Source: CAZZDK01 sp964652235
GTDB lineage: Bacteria > Pseudomonadota > Alphaproteobacteria > UBA9219
NCBI GenBank assembly: GCA_964652235.1
Contig: CAZZDK010000008.1
Coordinates: forward strand, 15,335 to 79,334
Direction: 5' to 3'
Length of the DNA: 64,000 nt
Positions 46,274 through 55,086 of the stretch are shown piece by piece. Positions within the stretch are counted from its first letter, which is position 1. Every line of letters starts with the position of its first letter. The notes beneath the pieces were generated by a model. It was not told the origin of the DNA. It saw only the letters and a list, made by a program, of their open reading frames with translations, and did not search any database. A program made the translations under genes and the position numbers.

Positions 46274-48124
46274 TTGTCGGCTCTCCTTATTCAGTTTCTT
46301 ACGGGGCTTTCCACTGCCGCCGTCCTGTTTCTGGTCTCCAGCGGCCTCAGCCTCATTTTCGGCGTGACGCGCATTTTGAATTTCGCGCATGGTGGGCTTT
46401 ATATGCTCGGCGCCTATATGGCTTACAGCGCGACGCAATGGCTGGGCGCGGAGGGCATGGGTTTCTGGCTCGCGCTTTTGCTGGCTGCTTTGGGAACGGG
46501 CGCGATCGGCGCCGTGATCGAAATAGCGGTTTTACGCCGCATTTACCATGTGCCGGAACTTTTGCAACTTCTGGCGACATTCGGCGTCTTGATGATCATT
46601 CAAGACGTTGTGCGGTGGCTTTGGGGGGCGGACTCTCTTATGGGGCCGCAGGCGCCGGGTTTGGATGGCGCGGTGACGATTCTGGGCGCGCCCTTTCCGA
46701 CCTATGATCTTTTCCTGATCGTTCTTGCCCTTTTGGTGATGGGCTCCCTTTATCTTCTCCTTCACAAAACGCGCTTCGGGATTTTGCTTCGCGCCGCGAC
46801 GGAAGACCGCGAAATGGTCGGCCATCTGGGCGTCAATCAGAAATGGCTCTTTACGGGCGTTTTTGCCCTGGGAAGCTTTCTGGCCGGGCTCGGCGGCGCG
46901 CTCCAGCTCCCGCGCGAAGGAGTCACGGCCCTTATGGATTCCAATATGATCATCGACGCCTTCATCATCGTCGTGATCGGCGGCATGGGCAGCCTCTACG
47001 GCACGGCTCTGGCCTCCGTCATCGTCGGCGTCGTGCAGGCTTTCGGGCTTCTCGTTTTTCCGGGCATTACGCTCGTCTTGCTGTTTTTGATCATGGCGGT
47101 CGTTCTTTTCTTTCGTCCCTATGGACTTCTGGGCCGTCCGGAAGACGCAATTGTTGAAAAGGGGCTCAGCGGCAACGCGCTTCTGCGCAGGCCGGGAAAA
47201 GCGGTGCGCGCCGCCTTGCTGGCGCTGGGCCTTTTCCTGTTTGCTCTGCCTTGGATCGCGGACGAATATACGCTCGTCCTCGTGTCCGAGATTTTGATCT
47301 TCGGCCTTTTTGCGGCGTCCTTGCATTTCATCATGGGGCCGGGCGGCGTCGGCGTTTTCGGTCACGCGCTTTATTTCGGCGCGGGCGCTTATGCGGTCGC
47401 GTTGTTGGTTAAGTTCGCCAGCGTCTCGATGCCGCTGGCCTTGCTGGCCGCGCCCGTCGCCGCCGTGGGGGCCGCCGTTCTTTTCGGCTGGTTTTGCGTG
47501 CGAAGCAGCGGCCTTTATCTTTCCATGCTTACGTTCGCGTTTGCCCAGATGGTCTGGGCGGCGGCCTCGCAATGGTACGACGTGACGGGCGGCGATACGG
47601 GGATCGCCGGGGTCTGGCCCGCTGCCTGGACCAGCGACAAGGCCGTTTTTTATTATATGGTTCTGGCGCTTTGCGGCGCCTCCTTTCTCTTTTTGCGGTA
47701 TGAGATTTTTACGCCCTACGGCTCCGCGCTTCGCGCCGTGCGCGACCAGGCGCAGCGGGCCGAAGCCGTCGGTCTGAACGGCAACCGTCTGCGCTGGATC
47801 GGTTTTGGCGTTTCGGGCGCGTTCGCGGGCCTGGCGGGGGCTTTGTTCGCCTATAGCAAGGGCAGCGTTTTCCCCACGACCTTGGACGTTCACGCGACTT
47901 TGGATGCCCTTATCATGACGCTGCTCGGCGGGATGAACACGCTTTCGGGTCCGCTGGTCGGCAGCGCGGCCTACATCTGGGTTAAGGGCGAGGTCAGCCG
48001 CCAGGCCGAAGTCTGGCGCTTCACGATGGGATTGGTTATTCTCTCGATTGTCATTTTCTTTCCCCAGGGGATCGTCGGGGCCTTCAATAGTTGGCTTGAA
48101 AAACGCAAAGGAGAAAGCGCATGA
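46274..48124 (+). CDS. Fused LivH-LivM ABC permease
   Basis: 616 residues from a TTG at 46274 with GGGGG upstream; a GTG at 46229 is possible. The N-terminal ~290 residues are LivH-type (SSGLSLIFGVTRILNFAHGG, IDAFIIVVIGGMGSLYGT) and the C-terminal ~320 are LivM-type (YLSMLTFAFAQMVWAAASQW, TGGDTGIAGV, ALFAYSKGSVFPTTLDVHAT). Together they would form the whole translocation channel of a branched-chain amino-acid or related (amide/urea) importer in one polypeptide. Stop overlaps the start of the binding-protein gene. Confidence 0.93.
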   Translation: MSALLIQFLTGLSTAAVLFLVSSGLSLIFGVTRILNFAHGGLYMLGAYMAYSATQWLGAEGMGFWLALLLAALGTGAIGAVIEIAVLRRIYHVPELLQLLATFGVLMIIQDVVRWLWGADSLMGPQAPGLDGAVTILGAPFPTYDLFLIVLALLVMGSLYLLLHKTRFGILLRAATEDREMVGHLGVNQKWLFTGVFALGSFLAGLGGALQLPREGVTALMDSNMIIDAFIIVVIGGMGSLYGTALASVIVGVVQAFGLLVFPGITLVLLFLIMAVVLFFRPYGLLGRPEDAIVEKGLSGNALLRRPGKAVRAALLALGLFLFALPWIADEYTLVLVSEILIFGLFAASLHFIMGPGGVGVFGHALYFGAGAYAVALLVKFASVSMPLALLAAPVAAVGAAVLFGWFCVRSSGLYLSMLTFAFAQMVWAAASQWYDVTGGDTGIAGVWPAAWTSDKAVFYYMVLALCGASFLFLRYEIFTPYGSALRAVRDQAQRAEAVGLNGNRLRWIGFGVSGAFAGLAGALFAYSKGSVFPTTLDVHATLDALIMTLLGGMNTLSGPLVGSAAYIWVKGEVSRQAEVWRFTMGLVILSIVIFFPQGIVGAFNSWLEKRKGESA

Positions 48125-49347
48125 AAAAGCGTCTTTTGCTCGCGGCTCTGGGACTGAGCTTTCTTATCGCTCCCTCCTTGGCGGAAGAGGTGAAGGTTCC
48201 CATCAGGATCGGCAGTATCGACCTTTTTACAGGCGGCGCTTTTTCTGTCGAACCCTACAGAAAAGGCGTCGAAATGGCGGTGGAAGAGATCAACGCCAAG
48301 GGCGGCATTCTGGGGCGGCCTGTAGAAATACTTTTCCGCGACAGCAAGTTTGATCCGAGCGAATCCGTTCGCTTGGCGGAAGAGCTGAAAAGTCGCGACA
48401 AGGTCGATATCATCATTAACTGCGACCTCTCACAGGCATCCATTGCGGTGGGATCCTGGGCCAAGCAGAACAAATTTCCATTTGTTGTTACGTCTTCTGA
48501 GGCCGATACTGTCATTTGGGATAATGGCAATGAATATATGATACGGACAACGCCCGGCGGTTATGCCTGGGTTTCCGGCTCTCTGCAAAAGGCTATGGAA
48601 GTTTACGGCGACAAGCTGAAAAATAAAAAATGGGCGGCCCTTGCGCCGAATCTCGAATTCGGAAAAACGCTTGTCGCGACGGTGAAGGAATTAAGCGCGG
48701 CCAGAGGCTTGAATCCTGAATGGGTCGGCGAGCAATGGCCCGCTTACGACAAGATGGCGCCAGGGCCGACCTTGGCGGCGCTTGAGCGCGCCAAGCCGGA
48801 CGTGGTTTTTGCGGCCCTGTTCGGAACGGACATCGTGAAATTCGTCCGTGAGGCGAAGAAGCGCGGTTTTCTTAAGGACCGCATCTTTATCTTTCCGACG
48901 ATAGGCCTGCCAGACCATGTGCAAATGTTGGGCGCGGAAATGCCGAAGGGGTGGGTTTCAGTCGGTTATCCCTACGATGAAGTTAAAGAGAAAAAGCCAG
49001 AGCTTGCCGCCTTCATGAAGAAGTATCGGGAGAAGTTCAAGGAGGATCCGAAAGTCTATACGGTCATGGGCTATGACGGCGTGAAGGCGGCGGCGGCGGC
49101 GATCGAGAAAGCGGGTTCGACCGATCCGGCGAAGATTGTCGCCGCGTTTCCCGGCCTGACGTTCGATTCGCCCTACGGCAAGCAGACGATCCGCCCCATC
49201 GACCACCAGGCGACGGTCCTTTACTGGGTCGGCCTGACAGATGTGAAAGACGACAAGGCCGTGATCCGGGATTGGACCGAGTTCAACGTGAACGACAATT
49301 CTCCGCCGGACGACGTTATTTTGAAGCTTCGGAGCGGAAAGAAATAA
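48121..49347 (+). CDS. LivJ/K-type periplasmic binding protein
   Basis: 408 residues. Signal peptide 1-22 (RLLLAALGLSFLIAPSLA). Periplasmic binding protein type 1 fold: IRIGSIDLFTGGAFSVEPYR, GVEMAVEEINAKGGILGRPV, ADTVIWDNGNEYMIRTTP and VYTVMGYDGVKAAAAAIEKA. Delivers the ligand to the LivHM permease encoded just upstream (four-base overlap). The ligand is not determinable from sequence; branched-chain amino acids or short amides are usual. Confidence 0.92.
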   Translation: MKKRLLLAALGLSFLIAPSLAEEVKVPIRIGSIDLFTGGAFSVEPYRKGVEMAVEEINAKGGILGRPVEILFRDSKFDPSESVRLAEELKSRDKVDIIINCDLSQASIAVGSWAKQNKFPFVVTSSEADTVIWDNGNEYMIRTTPGGYAWVSGSLQKAMEVYGDKLKNKKWAALAPNLEFGKTLVATVKELSAARGLNPEWVGEQWPAYDKMAPGPTLAALERAKPDVVFAALFGTDIVKFVREAKKRGFLKDRIFIFPTIGLPDHVQMLGAEMPKGWVSVGYPYDEVKEKKPELAAFMKKYREKFKEDPKVYTVMGYDGVKAAAAAIEKAGSTDPAKIVAAFPGLTFDSPYGKQTIRPIDHQATVLYWVGLTDVKDDKAVIRDWTEFNVNDNSPPDDVILKLRSGKK

Positions 49348-49352
49348 CAGGC

Positions 49353-50360
49353 ATGACGAACGGCCATTCGACGCCTCTTCTCACCATAGCATCGCTTCAT
49401 AAGTCGTTCGGCGGCGTGGAGGCCGTGGGGGGAGTGTCGTTCGACGTCCGTCTGGGGCAGATCGTCGCGCTGATCGGTCCCAACGGCGCGGGCAAAACGA
49501 CGACCTTCAACTGCATCGGTGGCCAGCTTAGGCCCGATAGCGGCAAAATCATCTATAACCCCGCCGCTCTGACGACCGCCGAGCGCATACGTCTTGAGCA
49601 GGAGCATGAGCTGGACAGAACCGAAACGCCCAGGCCGCACGACATAACGGGCCGTCTGCCGCGCCGCATCGCTCGGCTCGGCATCGGGCGCACGTTTCAG
49701 ATCACGGCGACGTTCGCCAGCATGACGGTTCTGGAAAACGTGCAGATGGTCTTCGTCGCGCTTTTGGGGCGCAACGGCGCGGGTAAATCCACGACGATGA
49801 AGGCCATTATCGGTGCGGTTCAGGCGACATCCGGCGCGGTCCTTTATCGCGGCCAGGATTTGCGGAAACTGAGGAGTTACCGACGGGCGCGGCTTGGCCT
49901 GGGCTACGTTCCGGAAGACAGGCGGATTTTCAGCAAACTTACCGTTTTGGAAAACTTGCTTACTGCGCAGCGCCATGTGCCCGGAAAGCAGGTGAGATGG
50001 ACGATTGAGGGCGTCATAAAACTCTTTCCGAAGCTTGAAGAGCTAAAGGACCATCTCGGCGGCCAGCTTTCCGGTGGCGAGCAGCAAATGTTGACCGTCG
50101 CGAGGACGCTCATGACCAATCCTGATTGCTTGCTCCTCGATGAGCCGACGGAAGGCCTTGCGCCCGTGGTCGTCGAACAAGTCAACGCGGCGATTGTCGA
50201 ATTGAAAAAGCAGGGTCTTGCGATTCTTTTGTCCGAGCAAAACCGCCACACGGCGGCGGGTCTGGCCGATCGTGTCGTTGTTCTGGAAAAAGGGCGCGCT
50301 ATTTACCAGGGTTCCGTCGCCTCCCTCTCGGTCGAAGCCCACAAAGCGTTGGGGTGGTGA
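49353..50360 (+). CDS. Hybrid LivG-LivF ABC ATPase, apparent in-frame fusion/deletion
   Basis: 335 residues from the ATG at 49353. Residues 1-130 are LivG-like (SLHKSFGGVEAVGGVSFDV, Walker A GPNGAGKTTT, Q-loop LGIGRTFQITATFASMTVLE). At ENVQM the sequence jumps into LivF at VALLGRNGAGKSTTMKAI and continues to a LivF end with signature QLSGGEQQMLTVART, Walker B CLLLDEPTEGLAP and LSEQNRHTA. LivG therefore lacks its signature and Walker B, and LivF lacks its first ~30 residues. There are two P-loops but one ATP-hydrolysis core. Either a real deletion fusion or an assembly collapse between two similar P-loop regions. Confidence 0.85.
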   Translation: MTNGHSTPLLTIASLHKSFGGVEAVGGVSFDVRLGQIVALIGPNGAGKTTTFNCIGGQLRPDSGKIIYNPAALTTAERIRLEQEHELDRTETPRPHDITGRLPRRIARLGIGRTFQITATFASMTVLENVQMVFVALLGRNGAGKSTTMKAIIGAVQATSGAVLYRGQDLRKLRSYRRARLGLGYVPEDRRIFSKLTVLENLLTAQRHVPGKQVRWTIEGVIKLFPKLEELKDHLGGQLSGGEQQMLTVARTLMTNPDCLLLDEPTEGLAPVVVEQVNAAIVELKKQGLAILLSEQNRHTAAGLADRVVVLEKGRAIYQGSVASLSVEAHKALGW

Positions 50361-50368
50361 GGCGTAAG

Positions 50369-50893
50369 ATGGAGCTTTGCGTTGCGCAGAAAAAGGACCT
50401 GCCGGCATTAAGGGTGATGTTTCGAGAAATCACAGAGAATATGTATAAGAACGGGGTCATGATCTGGGATGAGCTTTACCCTTATGAAGATTTCGCAGGC
50501 GATATTGAAAACGGAAATTTGTACTTAATAACCGACCGGAATGAGATAACCGCGGCTTTTTGCGCGTGCGATTCCGTGGAGGGAGCGGATTGTTTTGAGT
50601 GGAGAAACAAAAGCGCAAAGGCCGTATATTTATGCCGCGTGGGCGTAAACGCCAGGTTTCTAAGGCAGGGCATCGGCACGTTGGCGTTGAGCTATGCGCT
50701 CGAAATTGCAAAACGAAGAGACACGGAATTTTTACGGTTGCTTGTCAGCGATGCCAATAAAGCAGCTATGGATTTTTATAAGAAAAATGGCTTTACGCAA
50801 GTCGCGGGGACATACAATGAATTTTCGGAAGCGTTAAAAAAACCGATTGTGGAATTCGGTTTTGAATTTGAAAGTCCGTTGATTTTGAAATAA
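50369..50893 (+). CDS. GNAT-family N-acetyltransferase
   Basis: 174 residues from the ATG at 50369 (GAGGCGTAAG upstream). GNAT fold: KKDLPALRVMFREITENM, VYLCRVGVNARFLRQGIG (acetyl-CoA-binding beta4 and Q-x-x-G-x-G loop) and SDANKAAMDFYKKNGFTQVA. The gene is visibly richer in A+T than the adjacent liv genes and ends close to the tRNA-associated repeat, consistent with acquisition. Substrate unknown. Confidence 0.85.
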   Translation: MELCVAQKKDLPALRVMFREITENMYKNGVMIWDELYPYEDFAGDIENGNLYLITDRNEITAAFCACDSVEGADCFEWRNKSAKAVYLCRVGVNARFLRQGIGTLALSYALEIAKRRDTEFLRLLVSDANKAAMDFYKKNGFTQVAGTYNEFSEALKKPIVEFGFEFESPLILK

Positions 50894-50920
50894 GTCGGCC
50901 CTGCCGCGAAATGCCTCCTT

Positions 50921-51092
50921 GCGGCGGCTACGGGATTGCAGTCCCACCCCCCCCCGCTTTCGCGGGGGCCCTGCCTGTCTGCGCCATGCCTTTTATTTTT
51001 ATTTTTGTGCGCCCGCGCACACGTGCGCGGGTGCTTTATTGAATGGCTCGTCGTCGAACCCTTTGTCCGGCTTCAAATCTCGTGGGGAGGTT
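50921..51092 (-). repeat. tRNA-associated repeat, copy B core
   Basis: Reading away from tRNA-Glu on the minus strand: an inverted copy of the tRNA T-arm/acceptor (51071-51094), then the conserved ACGACGAGCCATTCAA (complement of 51039-51054), the GCGCACGTGT inverted-repeat segment with GCGCACAAAA (51003-51030), a CCCCCGC/GCGGGGG hairpin (50949-50968), and a ten-base direct copy of tRNA-Glu (CTACGGGATT at 50928-50937). Same order as copy A at 5646-5806. A frame crossing it on the plus strand is not considered a gene. Confidence 0.65.
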
Positions 51093-51135
51093 ATTGAAAT
51101 GAAAAAAGCCCCAAAGGGGCTTTTTTCATTTCAAT
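51093..51135. terminator. Long-stem palindromic terminator of tRNA-Glu
   Basis: Perfect 20-base arms (51093-51112 and 51116-51135) with an AAA loop. The stem runs from the last base of the tRNA CCA end and has a GGGGC/GCCCC core with A and U tracts, so it can terminate from either side. Same design as 5604-5645. Confidence 0.85.
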
Positions 51136-51210
51136 GGCGTCCCCTACGGGATTCGAACCCGTGTTGTCGCCGTGAGAGGGCGGCGTCCTAGGCCTCTAGA
51201 CGAAGGGGAC
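51135..51210 (-). tRNA. tRNA-Glu (anticodon CTC)
   Basis: 76 bases including an encoded CCA. Acceptor GTCCCCT pairs with AGGGGAC. The D-arm is TCGTCTAGAGGCCTAGGA and the T-arm ACGGG-TTCGAAT-CCCGT. Anticodon stem CCGCC/GGCGA (one closing mismatch) with loop CTCTCAC gives anticodon CTC, reading GAG. The body closely follows the standard bacterial tRNA-Glu. Confidence 0.95.
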
Positions 51211-51330
51211 ATGAGGGGGAGGCTTTTAACCCAAAGCCAGGGGCGGGCGCAAGGAAAATGCGATAAACAGCCTTTTTACGGCCGTTCTTCAAGCTTTTCC
51301 TTCTCTCTTTTGCCCGTTCAAGAGCGCGGA

Positions 51331-52731
51331 TCAATCGTCCCTGCGCTCTGAAACGGCCCTGTGTAACTCGTCCAAAAGCGCGAGGACTTCGCTCGAAGCT
51401 TGATCGAGTTTTTGGGCTTCGGCCAGCGCGGCACCGTAATCGTCGGCCTCGTGCAATTCCAAAACCCGCTTACCTATAGCGTGGACCTTTTCATGCGGCC
51501 CGGCCAGTTGGCTGAAGGCCGGCATGGCTTTGAACGCCTCGCTTGCCGAGGATTCATACCACTTGCCGAGACGGCAAGAATGATGATTGGCGAGCGTCGC
51601 GCTTTTTTCCTGTCCCATGCCGAGGATCGTATCGATAATGCGTTTCTTGAACGAGGCATGATCGGCCTTGGCGACCATGACGAGCATTTCGGCGTCGAGG
51701 GCCTTAGTGGCTTCGGCCAGGCCGTCGCGCACGTGATCGCTGGCTTTTTGCAGGCCGTCCGTCACGCCTTCGACTTTTTGAATCACGTCTTTGCTCATCT
51801 GGGCGATGGCGGCCACGTTGCCCGTCACCTCGCTGACGACGACGGATTGTTCCTGCACCGTCGCGGAAACGCTGACCATTTTCTGCGTCACTTCGTCCAC
51901 GCGCCCGCCGACCTGATGAATTCCGTCGTTTACGGATTGGATGACGGCGGTTCCTTTCTGAACTTTTTGAGCGCCTTCGTTCATTGAGGCGAGAATATCG
52001 TTCATGCCGTCTTTAAGCGCCGCGACGCGTTGGCGGATGTCTTCTGTTGCGCCTGCGGTTTGCTTGGCGAGCGTTTTGACCTCGCCCGCCACGACGGCGA
52101 ATCCTTTGCCCATTTCGCCCGCCCGCGCGGCTTCGATGGTCGCGTTAAGGGCGAGCAGGTTCGTCTGAGCCGCGATTTTCTCAATGGTCTTAAGGATGGC
52201 GGCTATTTGTTCGGAAGCGTTGTCGAGCGTTTGCACTTTTTCAGATAAAAGGCTAAAGGCGCCGGAAATCTCGCTCATGGAAACAAGAGCGCTTGTCACC
52301 TGTTCGACGCTGGTCGAAAGATCGTGTTTGACGTTTTTGGCCTCGTCCGCCACGAGTTCCGCTGAGCGCGCGACTTCGTTAATGGAGGCCGTCATTTCCT
52401 CGGCGGCGGCGGCCATGGTCTGGCTGCGTTTTTCAAGGTCGCGCATATCGCGAAACATTTCCGCGATACCGAGAAGGGGTTTCGTCTGCTCAACCCAGAT
52501 GTTCACGATGCTTTTGAGCATTTGTCGCGACTTGCCGCGCAAGGCCCGCGCGGCGGGACGAAGCAGAATCCCGATGGGATCGTTTCTGGATAAAAGGGCC
52601 AAAGAAGCTTCGTCGGAAGAGAGTTTTTCGATCTCTTCTTTAACAACGGAAATATCAGGGGAATACGATGACCTGTCTTCAGCGGGCGCGACAGGGGCTT
52701 CCGAAGCGACGGCACGGGACGAGGAGAACAT
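51331..52731 (-). CDS. Cytoplasmic chemoreceptor-like protein with CZB zinc domain
   Basis: 466 residues with no membrane segment or HAMP. A methyl-accepting signalling domain (about 90-330) has the hairpin tip [20 protein letters not shown] and [22 protein letters not shown]-terminal CZB domain (about 350-455) carries zinc ligands [20 protein letters not shown] (the H-x-C-x-LGKWY signature) and [13 protein letters not shown] receptors sense zinc or zinc-linked oxidants such as hypochlorous acid. No che genes are in the window. Confidence 0.92.
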   Translation of the reverse strand: MFSSSRAVASEAPVAPAEDRSSYSPDISVVKEEIEKLSSDEASLALLSRNDPIGILLRPAARALRGKSRQMLKSIVNIWVEQTKPLLGIAEMFRDMRDLEKRSQTMAAAAEEMTASINEVARSAELVADEAKNVKHDLSTSVEQVTSALVSMSEISGAFSLLSEKVQTLDNASEQIAAILKTIEKIAAQTNLLALNATIEAARAGEMGKGFAVVAGEVKTLAKQTAGATEDIRQRVAALKDGMNDILASMNEGAQKVQKGTAVIQSVNDGIHQVGGRVDEVTQKMVSVSATVQEQSVVVSEVTGNVAAIAQMSKDVIQKVEGVTDGLQKASDHVRDGLAEATKALDAEMLVMVAKADHASFKKRIIDTILGMGQEKSATLANHHSCRLGKWYESSASEAFKAMPAFSQLAGPHEKVHAIGKRVLELHEADDYGAALAEAQKLDQASSEVLALLDELHRAVSERRDD

Positions 52732-52918
52732 GGGAACACCAGGGAAGGGGGCGGGAGAAGGGAGGAGATTAAAAGACTATCTGATTCGTTTTCAAAGAAA
52801 AACGACTTATTTTTCAGCGCCCATGCTCGAAAAACCCTAAAGACGGCTTGAATACAATGGTGTAAATAAAGGGCGCGAATCGTTTTTCCCAGGCGGTTTG
52901 TCCCATCAAGAGGCCCCC

Positions 52919-55049
52919 ATGTCCATGTTTTCTAAATTGAAAATCGGCGTTCGCGTTTTCGTCGGTTTTGGAATCGTTCTAGCTTTTCTCGCCCTGGTCG
53001 CCTTTAACGGCGTCGCTTCTCTCGAAAGGACGGGCGACGAGATGAACCGGTATGACCGCGTTGCCGGAAACGCCGCGCGTGTTTCGAAGATCGTCACCGT
53101 CGTCAGCGAAATGCGCCGGAACGCGACGCGCTACGCCTACGAGGCGGACGCGAAATCGCTTCAGAGGATCGACGAGGCCCAGGCCGAGTTCAAAACGCTT
53201 ATCGCCGAGGCCATCAGCACATCCAAAGACCCAAAGCGCCTGGAAAACTTCGGGAAAATGCAGGCGCTTTTCGATTCCTATATGCGTTCTTTTGAGAATC
53301 TCAAGAAAGCCGCCGCGGCGGAGGCGGAAACGAAGGAGGCTCTGCGCGCCCGAGCGCTGCAAGAGCTGGCCGACATCGGCGTGGCTTTCAGGGTGATCGC
53401 GCTTGAAACGCTCGCGCTTCAGGAAGAAACGATGCGAGGGATCAAGCGGGAGACGTTTGGTTCTATCGAGCGGGCCAAAAAAGAAGCCTTGTTGCTTTCG
53501 GTGCTGGCTTTCGCTCTCGGTCTCTTGTTCGCCTTTTTGATAGGCCAGAGCGTTTCGCGGCCCATTTTGGGCATGACGAACGCGATGCGACGCCTGGCCG
53601 ACGGAGACAGGACGGTTGACGTGCCTTCGCTGGAAAGGCGCGACGAAATCGGCATAATGGCCAAGGCCGTCGAGGTATTTAAGGAAAACGCGATAGAAAA
53701 TGAACGCCTAGCCCGCGAACACGAAGAACAAAAAAAGCGGGCGGAACAGGACCGCAAGGCCGCCTTGCGCGAAATGGCCGATGCGTTCGAAACGCAAGTG
53801 GGCGGCATTGTCCACANNNNNNNNNNNNNNNNNNNNNNNNNNNNNNNNNNNNNNNNNNNNNNNNNNNNNNNNNNNNNNNNNNNNNNNNNNNNNNNNGTCC
53901 AGCGCCCAGGCGACGACGGTCGCCGGCGCGGCGGAACAATCGGCCAACAACGTACAAACGGTGGCGGCGGCGGGAGAGCGATTGAGTTCTTCGATACGCG
54001 AGATCGCGGGGCAGGTCGATCATACGAAGAAGGTGGCCCAGAAGGCCGAAGACGAGGCCGGCAAGGCGAGAAAGCTTATCCAAACGCTCGCCGAGAACGT
54101 CACGGGAATCGGCGAGATTGTTTCGTTGATCGACGATATCGCAAGCCAAACGAACCTGCTTGCGCTCAACNNNNNNNNNNNNNNNNNNNNNNNNNNNNNN
54201 NNNNNNNNNGGCGAGGCGGGCAAGGGGTTTGCCGTCGTGGCGGGAGAGGTGAAGAATCTCGCGGGCCAGACGTCCAGGGCGACGGAGGAGGTCGGAAAAC
54301 GGATCGGCGTGATTCAGACCGGCACGGGAGAGGCCGTTTGCGCGATTGAAGCCATCGTCGGCGTGATCGAAGAGATGGGGCGTATCAGCGGCTCTGTCGC
54401 GCAGGCTGTCGAGCAGCAGGATGGCGCGACGACGGAAATCTCGCGCAATGTCGAACAGGTCGCCGCCGGAACCGAAGAGGTTTCTTCCAGCATCGCGAAG
54501 GTCGAAGCTTCCTCGCGCGAGGCTGGCGAGGCGGCGCGGCAGATCAGCGACGCGGCCAGCGAGCTTTCGCAGCAAGCGACGAAACTCAACGACGAGGTCG
54601 GGCGGTTTCTCGACATGGTGCGCGGCGACGAGGAAGAGTACAGGCTTGCCGCGTGGAGCGAGGAGCTTTCTGTCGATAAGGGAACGCTCGATGAGCATCA
54701 CCAGAAGATCATCAAGCAGATCAATCGGTTTTTTTCGGACATGATGACAGGGCGCGGGCCAAAAGGGGCTCTGGAGATGATCGACACGCTTGGCCGGACG
54801 ATTGAGCGGCACTTTGTGGACGAAGAAGGTCTTATGGAACTTCATAAATACCCTGACCTTTTGGCGCATCATAAAGCGCATCAGGAAGGCTGGGCGCGTT
54901 ACCAGTCTCTGCGCGCGGAATTGGAAAAAGGGCGCGGCGAAGCTGCGCGGGAAATTCTGGAGTTTGCGGCCTTTTGGCTCAAGGACCATATTGGAAAGCA
55001 TGATCGAAAGCTGGCGGATTATATCCGCTCCCGTAGGGGCGACAGGTAG
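52919..55049 (+). CDS. Methyl-accepting chemotaxis protein with C-terminal hemerythrin domain (contains two N gaps)
   Basis: Start ATG at 52919. A membrane segment at about 12-30, a periplasmic four-helix sensor (about 35-185), a second membrane segment at about 190-212, HAMP (about 213-265), then a signalling domain with [16 protein letters not shown] and [20 protein letters not shown]. The C-terminal ~135 residues form a hemerythrin: [42 protein letters not shown] (two parts) and [14 protein letters not shown] supply the His/Glu iron ligands. Likely an aerotaxis or redox receptor. The reading frame differs across the first gap, so the gap length there is wrong by 1 mod 3; this is an assembly effect, not a frameshift. 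Confidence 0.85.
53817..53896. other. Assembly gap (80 N)
   Basis: Falls in the signalling domain of the hemerythrin receptor. The frames on the two sides are offset by one, so the true length is not 80. Confidence 0.99.
54171..54209. other. Assembly gap (39 N)
   Basis: Lies between NLLALN and [11 protein letters not shown]. In this protein family about eight residues (ATIEAARA) separate these motifs, while the gap allows thirteen, so the gap is probably about 15 bases too long. Confidence 0.95.
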
Positions 55050-55086
55050 ATTTGCTCCTCGTCTTTCTCTGTGCTAAACCCCGCCT

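Noticed and set aside
46532..47893. A 453-residue frame antisense to the LivHM permease
   Set aside because: Low-complexity Lys/Arg/Gln/Glu-rich shadow of a membrane protein gene.
50919..51191. A 90-residue gene upstream of tRNA-Glu
   Set aside because: It is a translation through the tRNA-associated repeat, the terminator palindrome and part of the tRNA gene.
53679..55001. A 440-residue frame antisense to the hemerythrin receptor
   Set aside because: Crosses two N gaps and mirrors a gene with clear receptor and hemerythrin motifs.
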